Origin: Clavaria fumosa
Lineage: Eukaryota > Basidiomycota > Agaricomycetes > Agaricales > Clavariaceae
Assembly: GCA_951802425.1 (NCBI GenBank)
Contig: OX637805.1
Span: 2,542,001-2,606,000, forward strand
DNA length: 64,000 nucleotides
Direction of reading: 5' to 3'
Part shown: positions 46,201-56,262 of the stretch, in pieces
How positions within the stretch are numbered: the first letter of the stretch is position 1
How the letters are laid out: the number at the start of each line of letters is the position of its first letter
The notes under the pieces: generated by a model
Told to the model about the DNA's origin: nothing
Database searches by the model: none
The model's input: only the letters and a program-made list of their open reading frames with translations
Position numbers and translations under genes: made by a program

Positions 46201-48374
46201 CTCATTTCCCAATGCATGCCAAAGCTGCTGACCAACCCAGTCAAAATTCTCCCGTTTATCAAAACCAACCATAGGATTCCAAAACAATTGCAATGCTATA
46301 CTGGGCCATCCCATACCTATCATATTCCATCCCTCTCTCCCCCCTCCCATCACCCACAAAGCAACAATTCCAGCATATAGTCAGAATCCAGTTCTCACAT
46401 CCTCACACAAGTTTGTACTTGTGGTGGCACCTAAATCAAATGGGATCACATTGAAAGATTGAGTATAGTGCATGAATAATACACCCTGACTTTGTTTCAA
46501 TTACTCTGCCACATCCAGGACTACAGTTGCCTTCCTACAAACCTAAACAACACAAGTACCCCTACAAATTTGCAGGCCTCACAGCACAAGATCTAACTGT
46601 GAAAATCTCTTGAAATTGATCATGGATGCTCTAAATGATGACCACTATCATATAACATGCTAAACAGACTAAACTGTTTTTCTGCGAATGGTCCCTTGTT
46701 GCTCCTATCCTAACAGCATAGTCCTTGTGCAGATGGAGTATCTGCGCTTTCTTTCACTGCAAGCTAACCACTCAAGCTAGTCTTTTGAAATTTTGTGTGC
46801 CTATATCTACCCCTCTTATCCTCAATTTCCATGGTTTACATTTTTCCAAAACTCATTTCCCAATGCATGCCAAAGCTGCTGACCAACCCAGTCAAAATTC
46901 TCCCGTTTATCAAAACCAACCATAGGATTCCAAAACAATTGCAATGCTATACTGGGCCATCCCATACCTATCATATTCCATCCCTCTCTCCCCCCTCCCA
47001 TCACCCACAAAGCAACAATTCCAGCATATAGTCAGAATCCAGTTCTCACATCCTCACACAAGTTTGTACTTGTGGTGGCACCTAAATCAAATGGGATCAC
47101 ATTGAAAGATTGAGTATAGTGCATGAATAATACACCCTGACTTTGTTTCAATTACTCTGCCACATCCAGGACTACAGTTGCCTTCCTACAAACCTAAACA
47201 ACACAAGTACCCCTACAAATTTGCAGGCCTCACAGCACAAGATCTAACTGTGAAAATCTCTTGAAATTGATCATGGATGCTCTAAATGATGACCACTATC
47301 ATATAACATGCTAAACAGACTAAACTGTTTTTCTGCGAATGGTCCCTTGTTGCTCCTATCCTAACAGCATAGTCCTTGTGCAGATGGAGTATCTGCGCTT
47401 TCTTTCACTGCAAGCTAACCACTCAAGCTAGTCTTTTGAAATTTTGTGTGCCTATATCTACCCCTCTTATCCTCAATTTCCATGGTTTACATTTTTCCAA
47501 AACTCATTTCCCAATGCATGCCAAAGCTGCTGACCAACCCAGTCAAAATTCTCCCGTTTATCAAAACCAACCATAGGATTCCAAAACAATTGCAATGCTA
47601 TACTGGGCCATCCCATACCTATCATATTCCATCCCTCTCTCCCCCCTCCCATCACCCACAAAGCAACAATTCCAGCATATAGTCAGAATCCAGTTCTCAC
47701 ATCCTCACACAAGTTTGTACTTGTGGTGGCACCTAAATCAAATGGGATCACATTGAAAGATTGAGTATAGTGCATGAATAATACACCCTGACTTTGTTTC
47801 AATTACTCTGCCACATCCAGGACTACAGTTGCCTTCCTACAAACCTAAACAACACAAGTACCCCTACAAATTTGCAGGCCTCACAGCACAAGATCTAACT
47901 GTGAAAATCTCTTGAAATTGATCATGGATGCTCTAAATGATGACCACTATCATATAACATGCTAAACAGACTAAACTGTTTTTCTGCGAATGGTCCCTTG
48001 TTGCTCCTATCCTAACAGCATAGTCCTTGTGCAGATGGAGTATCTGCGCTTTCTTTCACTGCAAGCTAACCACTCAAGCTAGTCTTTTGAAATTTTGTGT
48101 GCCTATATCTACCCCTCTTATCCTCAATTTCCATGGTTTACATTTTTCCAAAACTCATTTCCCAATGCATGCCAAAGCTGCTGACCAACCCAGTCAAAAT
48201 TCTCCCGTTTATCAAAACCAACCATAGGATTCCAAAACAATTGCAATGCTATACTGGGCCATCCCATACCTATCATATTCCATCCCTCTCTCCCCCCTCC
48301 CATCACCCACAAAGCAACAATTCCAGCATATAGTCAGAATCCAGTTCTCACATCCTCACACAAGTTTGTACTTA
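25229..48374 (+). repeat. 651-bp satellite array, 35 full units plus one partial
   Basis: Units start with AACAGCATAGTCCTTGTGC. Unit 1 (25,229, 652 bp) and unit 2 (25,881, 650 bp) are divergent. Units 3 to 35 start at 26,531 and recur at exactly 651 bp, and the partial unit 36 starts at 48,014 and breaks off at about 48,374 inside the hairpin-forming word CACAAGTTTGTACTTGTG. Units 3-35 differ by very few substitutions, which implies recent amplification or strong homogenisation. Each unit contains frames of 66, 78 and 62 codons on both strands; they recur only because the DNA does and show no domain. Confidence 0.97.
36296..40852 (+). repeat. Array segment with three-unit higher-order pattern
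   Basis: At the site ATCTAAC(C/T)GTGAAA, units 1-17 carry C, units 18-24 read T,C,C,T,C,C,T and units 25-35 carry T. The middle block therefore has a 1,953-bp period. The site is a CpG whose T form is the expected deamination product. Confidence 0.85.
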
Positions 48375-48826
48375 GCAGTGGCACCCTGACAAGGACCCCA
48401 CATGAAATATTCCCCAGAAAAAAAGTCCCCCCTTTTAGTCCTCACTATGTCTTTGATGATGTGTACTCTCATTTGGTGCTTTTCCTCAAAACTTTTTTTT
48501 TACCACAAGAATTCATTTAGGGTTCCTGGGGTCTTCCAGCAAAATTTGAAATATAGTAGCTGTGAAGTAGTTATTAGAAGAACATATGCAGCTGACTGAT
48601 AGCTGCATATATGAATGTTGATGTTGTCATGTCATGAGGTGGGTCACATGGTGATGCTTGTGACCCTGGGTAATACTGGTAATGTGAATAAGACTAATGT
48701 ATTCATGTGGCATAATGTGCCAGATGAAGGGATTGTGCCATGGCATATCATACATAGTATTGGAGGCGCTGGTGTGCCATCATTGTTGTTAGCTGCTGGT
48801 GCATCATCATTGTTGTTAGCTGCTGG
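48375..48826 (+). other. Right flank of the array, shared with the second satellite locus
   Basis: From AAGGACCCCACATGA onward this matches 63,640-64,000 (landmarks TTTAGGGTTCCTGGGGTCTT, GAAGTAGTTATTAG, ATGCAGCTGACTGA). The last part (about 48,590-48,760) is also similar to the central part of family B (CAGCTGAC, CAGATGAAGGGATTGTG). No gene. Confidence 0.75.
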
Positions 48827-49402
48827 TGTTAGGATGGCTTACCTAAGCCATCCCAAAGAGGAGTTGTGGAGAAACTGGGGAGGCTCGTTGGAAGGCCACA
48901 TGACCTGTGGCTGAGAGTCAGATTACTTAATCCCCAAAGTCACCTGACCTGCTCCTTGGCATGTCACATGATCCAAGGGTCCAAGCATGAGAACACCAGC
49001 AAGTGCTGAAGCATTCACTATAAGTACTTCACCTTTTCCTTTTTTGTACTCTTTTCCCCTTATCTTAGTATTGTCATCATGACCTTACCCTTAAGTTGTG
49101 TGAGACCCAGTCTGATATAATACTAAGATCTGCCCATCTGCCCTAGCCCTGTGTCCTAACCCAGCTAGCCTAGACCCTTAATTTCAAACTGTGACACATT
49201 GTCACAGCTCAGCCCCTATCATCCTCTTCTCCTTTTCCTTGCCTGTGGTGTGTAACAGAACCACATGAAATTTTTACTGTGTGTAGATACACATGACCCA
49301 ACCTGGAGGATGACTGTGACCCTCTCTGAGTGATACCAAGTGCCCAGCAACACCACCCACCACTCACTCAAGGCCTGGAACTTTATTTTACAGTGCCACA
49401 GA

Positions 49403-49839
49403 TAGTGAATGGCACGGGTAACCCATGGGTAAATTTGACTGTACCCGTACCCGCACCTGACAGTACCCTTACCCATGGGTATGGGTCCACTAAACTGCCG
49501 GGTACGGGTACGGGTCTGTACTTCTAACTATGCTATGCACAAATACAATGGTGTCCCACCCATCTGCCATCTCCTCCTCATCTCCTTCAACTTCAGCCAG
49601 TACTGTGACACCCATAACATCATTGTCCTTCACTAGACCTAACTTACTCCACATACCAATGCAAATCAATGCCCAAGTTGACTGAGCTGACAGCCAAATC
49701 TGGACATTCAACAATAGGATCCATGCTGACTGGCTACCCGTGTACCCCTATGAAGGGTACGGGTTTAGGAAGGGTCCAGAATCCATTACCCATACCCACA
49801 CCTACCCATACCCATGAAGAAAACCCATGCAATTCACTA
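49403..49839. mobile_element. hAT-like MITE, 437 bp, 8-bp target duplication
   Basis: Ends TAGTGAATGGCACGGGT and the complement of TAGTGAATTGCATGGGT are flanked by GCCACAGA (49,395-49,402) and GCCATAGA (49,840-49,847), an 8-bp duplication with one transition. The subterminal regions carry many (A)CCCGTA/GGGTAC words. An 8-bp target site and TA-starting ends fit the hAT superfamily. No transposase. It lies in the 5' part of the decayed Gag region. Confidence 0.75.
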
Positions 49840-49924
49840 GCCATAGATTGATGCTGACCTAGCTGTTGCCCCCTTCAATGGGTGAAAAGGAACTTTTGTA
49901 TTTTCCTCTAATCCCTTCACCTCC

Positions 49925-50345
49925 TGTTTAAGGCAAACCTGACTACCTATACTACAGACCTGGTGAAGGTCCTCTTTGCTCTGAGCAAAATTGCTGGAGA
50001 AGGATTTGCTGTGGAATGAGCAAATATGAAGGTGGAAGAGATCCTGGGTAATGGTGAGGCCAGAACCTGGGCAGAATTTGTGGATGAGATGGAGCAGGCA
50101 TTTGATAACCCAAATGACTGTGTGACTGCCCTTGTAGATGTTGCAGGGTTGAAACAGGCATGATGGCACCAGAGTTCTTTGGGAAATTTGAGATGCTGTT
50201 CTGACAGGCAGAGATGAGTGAAGAGAAGGACTCAGGAATCCTAGTCCATTGGCTGGAATTGAACCTGAGTAGGAGGTTGGTGGAGTGGATCTATGGTGTC
50301 TCCCCAATGCCAGAGACTTATGGAGGATGGAAAGTGCTGGCTTGA
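49925..50345 (+). pseudogene. Decayed Gag of the deleted chromovirus
   Basis: In one frame the remnants LVKVLFALSKIAGEGFAVE, VEEILGNGEARTWAEFVDEM and EQAFDNPND are followed, after a TGA, by PEFFGKFEMLF and MSEEKDSGILVHWLEL, with RRLVEWIYGVSPMPETYGGW at the end. This is the retrotransposon Gag layout (compare the better preserved Gag at 14,854). At least four in-frame stops break it, two of them (AVE-stop-AN, MLF-stop-QAE) where Trp is expected. Confidence 0.75.
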
Positions 50346-50612
50346 ATATGGCCAGCACCCATGGAATGGGGACTCCACCCACCCTCGGAGGTAAACCCTG
50401 CTGCAGATGAGTGGATGGCTAAGCTCACAGAGTCCCAAAGAGCAGCCAAGGAAGCAATGGAGAAAGCAGCAGCAGCAATGAAGAGGAACTATGATGTTGG
50501 AAAGTGTCTGAGCCATGAGTACTCTACAGAAGACCTGGTTTGGCTGGATACCTGGAACCTGAAAATGGACTGGCCCTCCAAGAAGCTTGACCATCAGTGA
50601 GCAGGACCCTTC

Positions 50613-50764
50613 ACAATTGAGGAGAAGGTGGGACCAGCAGGGTATTGGCTCAGACTCCCCTGGGTGTGGCACATCCATCAGGTCTTCAACAATTGAGGAG
50701 AAGGTGGGACCAGCAGGGTATTGGCTCAGACTCCCCTGGGTGTGGCACATCCATCAGGTCTTCA
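50613..50764 (+). repeat. 76-bp tandem duplication in the integrase remnant
   Basis: Two identical 76-bp copies (50,613-50,688 and 50,689-50,764), each starting ACAATTGAGGAGAAGG. As 76 is not a multiple of three, the duplication shifts the frame. No divergence between the copies is visible, so it is recent. Confidence 0.9.
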
Positions 50765-50872
50765 ACAAGTTGCTGTTGATGCCATACCATCCCCCTTCCT
50801 TCCCTTCTCAGAACCTGCCTCCCCCTCCACCCCATACAATTGACAATGACCACCTGGAGTATGATGTGGAGG

Positions 50873-51161
50873 TAGGGTGTGATATGGGTAAACCTGCGGG
50901 TATCTCAATGCTGACCCGTACCCGCACCCGGAATGTACCCGTACCTGTACCCAGCGGGTTTACCCATCAAAATGAGCCCTAGAACATTGAAAATGGACAG
51001 GAATTGAGTGAGGTATGCTTGAAACAGTGGTTTCAGATTGTTATAAGCATATCTCAACCAATTCCTGTCTGTTTTGGATGTTCTAGGGCTTATTTTAAAG
51101 CGCACGGGTCGCAGAATACTTACCTGTACCCTACCCATACCCGTACCCATGTCACACCCTA
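50873..51161. mobile_element. hAT-like MITE, 289 bp, perfect 8-bp target duplication
   Basis: Ends TAGGGTGTGATATGGGTA and the complement of TAGGGTGTGACATGGGTA are flanked by perfect TGTGGAGG repeats (50,865-50,872, 51,162-51,169). Removing the element and one repeat restores the chromodomain frame (EYDVE joined to VILDVKK). Like the element at 49,403 it has ACCCGTACCC-type words near the ends, so the two form a related group. No coding capacity. Confidence 0.9.
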
Positions 51162-51652
51162 TGTGGAGGTGATCCTTGATGTCAAGAAGGTGGGGCATGG
51201 GTGAAGTACTTGGTGAAGTGGTTGGGATACCCAGTGGAGGAAAACACTTGGGAGCCCTGAACCTCACTAATGTAACATTGCTTCTTCTGGGATTTCTTCC
51301 TCTCCCACCCTGACAAGGCCAAGCTAGCTGGTCAGGACACCCAGCCTTAAGAGGGGGGTGATGTTAGGATCACTTACCTAAGCCATCCCAAAGAGGAGTT
51401 GTAGAGAAACTGGGGAGGCTTGTTGGAAGGTCACATGACCTGTGGCTGAGGGTCAGATTACATAATCCCCAAAGTCACCTGACCTGTGCCTTGGCATGTC
51501 ACATGATCCAAGGGTCCAAGCATGGGAATGCCAGCAAGTGCCGAAGCAATCAGTATATATACTTTCACTTTTCCTTTTTTGTACTCTTTTCCCCTCATCT
51601 TAGTATTGTTGTCATGACCTTACCTTTAAGTTTTGTGAGACCCAGTCTGATA

Positions 51653-52739
51653 GAGATGCACCAGAGTTAGTTCATGATCAGCTTGAGGTGTCAGAAGGTC
51701 ATTTAGTTTATCATCATCATCAGTGACCAAAGGCTCAGACTCTTCATCATGGTCCAGAGGTCCAGACACACTCAGAGTGGCCTCAGTTGGTTCTGGGATC
51801 TCATGTCAAGGCTGATCTTCAGCAGGGTGATAATGGTAGTGAAGGCAGGTATTGTGACTCTGCTTATACTCCATTCAGAGACATGCACAGTAATCAGGAT
51901 GGGTCCAGTGGGCATGAGTTGTCACAAGACACTGGCCATCACATGGGAATGATTGAGGTCACAGGCTGCAGGTTTTCACCACCATGCAGGGCTTGCTGGA
52001 GATGCACACCCCCCTTCCAAGGGACATTGGAGAAGATGTGCTAGGCTCTCACACCAGCCAGGATGTTGCATGCCACTGACCCTGAGTACTGGCCTGCAAG
52101 CGAGGTGCCAAATTGGCAGAGGGACTCAGAAGCTGGCAGGCAGTCTTGCACTGGGACACTATTTGTGAAGCACAAATTGAGGTAAGCAGTGATACCACAG
52201 TTGTGACTCTGCCCAGGACACAGCTAGGGTGATAGACACTGCATCATTTCCCAATGGCAGAGGTGAGATCACCAATTCCATTGGAGATGCTGGCCCATTG
52301 TTCACAGATGCAGGGTCAGCCACATTCAACTGGCCTGCTGGGGTGCTGGCAGGAGCTGGGACCATGGCCTCAATATGACCAACCATGATGGCAATGAGGG
52401 CAGTTGCAATGATTGACTCAGAGTGTGACAATGGCATTGAACAAGGGAGTGAAGGGAGCAACTTCCTTTCTAGGCAACCCATAAAAACCCAACAACAAAA
52501 TCAAGAATACCCAGTCACCTAGTACCATAGTCCTTACAAGAGCCTCTTAACTACCATATCTACACTTCCAAACCACCTACCCATACTAGAGCAGAGCAGA
52601 GAACAGCAAAATAAAGCCAAAAACCGAATGTTAACCAATGCCAGCAGTCACCAGACCAAAGATGCAGGGAGCAGCAGGACTACATGAACACAACCCCCCC
52701 ATACTGACCACCAGGACACACCCTGCCAGTCAAAAATCA
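51653..52739. other. Decayed repeat sequence, nothing recognised
   Basis: CpG-poor sequence between two retroelements. Frames of 70-110 codons occur on both strands but lack domains. The run AACCCAACAACAAAATCAAG near 52,490 and the A-rich stretch that follows suggest a decayed transposon end. Confidence 0.45.
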
Positions 52740-52979
52740 TGAATGACAACACCACCTGAGCCAGGGCCATCCCTCAAAAGAACTGGACTCAATGGTATAT
52801 TGAGTAGGTAGTTCTATATAGAGGGATCTGCCCTCTCTGTACAGTTGTGACATCGTATATATAGATGAGTGGCCCTCCAGGGGCTGCTGATGTAAGCATA
52901 GCCAAGCGGCTATGCTTATTGAACTAAATATGGTATGTAGATTATGTAATAGGAAATATAGAAGGCCTGGGGCCTTACA
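52740..52979 (-). repeat. Candidate 3' LTR of the large chromovirus
   Basis: On the minus strand it begins TGTAAGGCCCCAGGCC directly after a polypurine tract, contains a TATA-like ATCTATATATACG and may end at TTCA. Only one copy was found, so the boundaries are approximate. Confidence 0.45.
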
Positions 52980-53259
52980 CCCTCCCACACTGGAGAGGCC
53001 CCTAACCAGAGACGATGCACAGGCAGTGCAGGATGACAAGCAGGATCATAAAATAATATTAAAGGGGCGCATCCCCTTGGGCAGAGTTGTCACCATGTCA
53101 CCAGGCACAATCCCCTCCTGGGGCCTTTGCCTGGTGCTGATGGGTCCAGCCTGGTGGTCTGCGTGACCTGCCCCCAGTTGGACAGTGTGTCACAAGTGGC
53201 ACACCCTGGTGGGGGTGCCCCAAGTGCCACTGTCTCGTCCTGTGGGGTAGGCAATTTTT

Positions 53260-55306
53260 TTAAAAAAGGCTTGGATGCCTAGTCCAAGCCCTGCTCATAG
53301 TCGCATGGTGGCCTGCCCTCATCATCACTCCAGTTGGGCAATGACACAACAGGCCTCTTCGCAGCCTTAGTGGCTGATGACTTAGCTGCTTTCTTTTTTT
53401 GTTTTGAGAGGGCCCTGCACCCTCTGTTTGGGATATTGTTAAACCTCCAATAGGCAGCCCTAGGGGGTTTCGGACAGTGGATGTACTTCCACTGTCTTCC
53501 AGGGGCAGGTTGCCCCTCCATTTGTCCCCTGTCATCTCCCCCACCCAGAGGCAGCACAGATGTGTGCTGTGCCCTATGCACTCTAGCAGTGCATACATTT
53601 GGGGGGGTATGGGAGGCTTCTCCCATTCAGCCAGCACTAGCTGGATGTCATCATCCAAGGGGGCATTCCCCTTTCACATGTACTTGTGTGGGTACATGAG
53701 TACAAATTCATCTCAGAGCTTCTTCAACAGACACTCTGGCATCAGCAAATTCCTTGATCGTCTGTGCAACTGTCAGTGTTACTTTTGTGGTCCAGAGTCT
53801 GGACCATCACACAGGGAGGACTCTCCCTTTGATGGCCTGTGCATATGCCCCCTTTGAGACAAAGAGGGCCATGGCCATGGCCAGGAACAGGCATTGCATC
53901 TGGGCCTGGGATGGCACGCATGCCATTATGGTGTGCCAGATGGCCACCTTGCATGCAAAAGACAGGGGTGAGTCCCCATCTTTATCAATGCCAAGGATGG
54001 CCACTCTGCCCATCCTTATTTCCTCAACATAGCAGTGCAGGTCTGACACTGTGCCTCTGTCACCTTTTGGATTCATAGGGGGAATTTCCCCCTTCTCTCC
54101 TACAAAGGAGAGCCACAACTCTTGGGGGAGCAACAGCTCCCCAACATCTATAAACTCCCTCATGGGAGGCACAACTACTCTCATCATTGCCAGCAGCAAT
54201 GTCTGGTACAATGGATAGGAGGGTACTCCCCCTCCTGTGACTTCTGAGGGTCCTGTCCTCAGGGATGGGTTGCCCATCCCTCCACTCTCTCACAACATCT
54301 GCCCTTGCAGATGGCAGGCTACCTGGTCTGCTGATTTCTTGACCCTGGCAGGAACTCTCCAGTTCCTCACCAGCCAGTCCTCAACTGGCATAGGTGGCTT
54401 AGCTGCTGTGGCATTCTTCTGGGCCTCCTTGACAGCCCATCGCATCTTCATCATGGCAGTCATATCATAACTGCCGTCAGGCACTCCATGATGCACCTAT
54501 TGGTTGAGGGCAATCACCTCCTCAACTGTCTTCAACTTGACAACCCATGTGCCAGGTTTCATGGACACCCCAGATGGCCAAGGGTAGCCATCTGGAGCTC
54601 TGTCTGGTTGAGAGGCATTAAAGGGATAACCCCTTGACAGAGGTGTGAGAACCATCTCTGAGAAAGTTCATTTATGCCTCAGTGAGGCATCAGGATTCTG
54701 CTGACTGACACCAGCAGGTGGAAGAGGGGGATATCCCTCTTCAAAACTCATGGGGACATCAATGTCCCCTGTAGGCAGTGCTATGTCCACATACAAGACA
54801 GTGGTGCGGGCCCATTTTGGGTCCCACTCCAAGGGGTCCCTTTCAGGTCCCTTTCCCTTTGCTGTGGTTCACAGTGCAGCAAGTTCCTCATTGGTGCTTG
54901 CCAACTTTTCTGTCAAGGAGAGAATCTTCTCCTGTGCCCCTCTAAGGTCTTCTTCGACCTTGTCCAAATTATCATAAGCTTTTTCAAGCTTTTGCTGATG
55001 AACACAAAGGGCACTGCCCTTCTCATTATCCTTGCACAAGTCTTCCAGCTTGCACTGCATCACCTCGAGCCCCAGCCCGAGTTTGTGCTTAGCACTTTCC
55101 TGCACTTCCTTAAGTGTTTGCTGAAACACTTCATCCAAGTGCAACAGCAACTCGAAGATGTGACAATGGAACCTGATGCACTGAGGGCACCAGGATCTGT
55201 GAGTGATCGCATGAATTATGTGGTCTTGGACCCAGGGGAGGGCCTCCTCCCCTTGTGACAATAATGGCTGGGACAACCCAGCCATTCTGATGATGCTCGT
55301 CAGCAA
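53260..55306 (-). pseudogene. Coiled-coil ORF remnants downstream of the chromodomain
   Basis: A 145-codon piece (55,306-54,869) contains CPQCIRFHCHIFELLLHLDE and then a clear heptad-like coiled coil (LEDLCKDNEK, KLEKAYDNLDKVEEDLRGAQ, LSLTEKLASTNEELAAL). Further pieces at 54,293-53,807 and 53,658-53,260 (VLAEWEKPPIPPQMYALLE) follow on the same strand, separated by stops and frame changes. They lie between the Pol C-terminus and the candidate 3' LTR, the position of an additional retroelement ORF. I do not recognise the family. Confidence 0.45.
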
Positions 55307-55537
55307 TGAGTTTCCTGGTGCAAGGCCAGGGACAGCAGCAGGGATAGCATGAGGAGATGGGGTCTCCCCATCGGATCATCCATGGTTATGGTTGATGGAG
55401 AAATAAGAAAAAGAGGGTGGACCCTCTTAAGTTTTTGTACCTGAGCCACCATGTGACTCAATCACTGTGGCTAATGACCCTGTGGTCTGGCTCAATCATG
55501 TTTACCACTCTGCATGGGTGCTCTGTCTGCACTCTGC

Positions 55538-56262
55538 TCAAGGGTGCCGAGGCAGTGCCCTCCATGATTCCACCCCTTGCAATTCAAGGTAGTCTAGAGC
55601 TGCTAGCTCTTTGACTCCCATATACAGCTCCCAAGTTGTATCCCCAAGGTTCCATTGGACCTCACATTCTAGGTGGCATCCTTCCCACCTATGGCCAATA
55701 ATGGCATCGACCAGCCATTCCTCCTTTGGATCCATTCCAAAGTCATAAAAGACTTTCACTTCACAGTGCAGAAACAACATGTTGTTGTTTGGCTCATGTC
55801 GCTGTAGCCAGCTGACATGGAATGTCAGGTGGATTCTCCTTGACTTTAGTGAGTCGGGGAGCTCCAGCTCATATGTGGATGATTCTGGTCTACATGACCA
55901 TATTGGGTAAGGCCCAATAAACTAATTCTCCCTCTATAAATGGGTGCTCTTCCTGTCTATGCTGATTAGCATAAAACATCTGGTGGATGCAACTTTCTAT
56001 GATCATGTCATGTGCCATTGAAAGGTTGAGTGCAGCCTTCTCTGCGAACATCCTTACTCCTCTGGGCACAGCCTGGAGGTTGTCCAGCAACTCTGCCATC
56101 ATCTGGGGCATATACCCATAAGTTGATTCAAATAGGGTGAACCCCATAGACATGCTTATTGTTAATGGCAAACTTGACCATTGGGATTCGCTCCGCCCAA
56201 TCTGTCTGGTCTGGCTGGACCACAGATCAGATTGACTGCTCCATCACTCCATCTGTCTGCAG
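55538..56262 (-). pseudogene. Integrase C-terminus with third catalytic acid, and chromodomain
   Basis: On the minus strand QTDGVMEQ carries the position of the last acidic residue (E) of the integrase DDE triad. It is followed by DWAERIPMVKFAINN, FTLFESTYGYMPQMM and YANQHRQEEHPFIEGELVYW, then a chromodomain (EEWLVDAIIGHRW, LECEVQWNLGDTTWEL, ALDYLELQGV). Stops and frame changes are present. The matching N-terminal integrase part sits inverted next to it. Confidence 0.82.

Larger units (their letters stand above)
50361..51340 (+). pseudogene. Integrase C-terminus and chromodomain remnant
   Basis: Starting AADEWMAKLTESQRAAKEAM, through MKRNYDVGKCLSHEYSTEDL and WPSKKLDHQ, this is the C-terminal part of a Ty3/Gypsy integrase. 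It continues with IEEKVGPAGYWLRLP and PYHPPSFPSQN, then a chromodomain (LEYDVE, VILDVKK, VKYLVKWLGYPVEENTWEP) and a last stretch FLSHPDKAKLAGQDTQP. Chromodomains steer integration to heterochromatin in chromoviruses. It is broken by stops, by the 76-bp duplication and by the hAT-like insertion at 50,873, and the join to Gag at about 50,350 removes the rest of Pol. Confidence 0.85.
48827..51652 (+). mobile_element. Internally deleted Ty3/Gypsy chromovirus with two LTRs
   Basis: Direct 291-bp LTRs lie at 48,827-49,117 and 51,362-51,652 (TGTTAGGAT...CCCAGTCTGATA). The 3' LTR is preceded by a polypurine tract AAGAGGGGGGTGA. The interior keeps a decayed Gag and then jumps directly to the integrase C-terminus and chromodomain, so protease, reverse transcriptase, RNase H and the integrase core are missing. 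Two small hAT-like elements and a 76-bp tandem duplication interrupt it. No matching target duplication was found outside the LTRs. It could move only with proteins supplied in trans. Confidence 0.88.

Noticed and set aside
26544..48333. Repeated frames of 66, 78 and 62 codons in every satellite unit
   Set aside because: They recur only because the DNA unit does, overlap on both strands and lack any domain, start context or codon signal.
25229..48374. CRISPR array
   Set aside because: The units are 651-bp tandem copies with no unique spacers, in a eukaryotic genome.
50873..51161. Mariner-type insertion with TA duplication
   Set aside because: TA flanks are visible, but the longer perfect TGTGGAGG repeat and the restored reading frame support an 8-bp duplication with TA belonging to the ends.
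53142..53730. Independent cellular gene on the minus strand
   Set aside because: The frames are short, broken and in line with the retroelement on that strand; they are better explained as its extra ORF.
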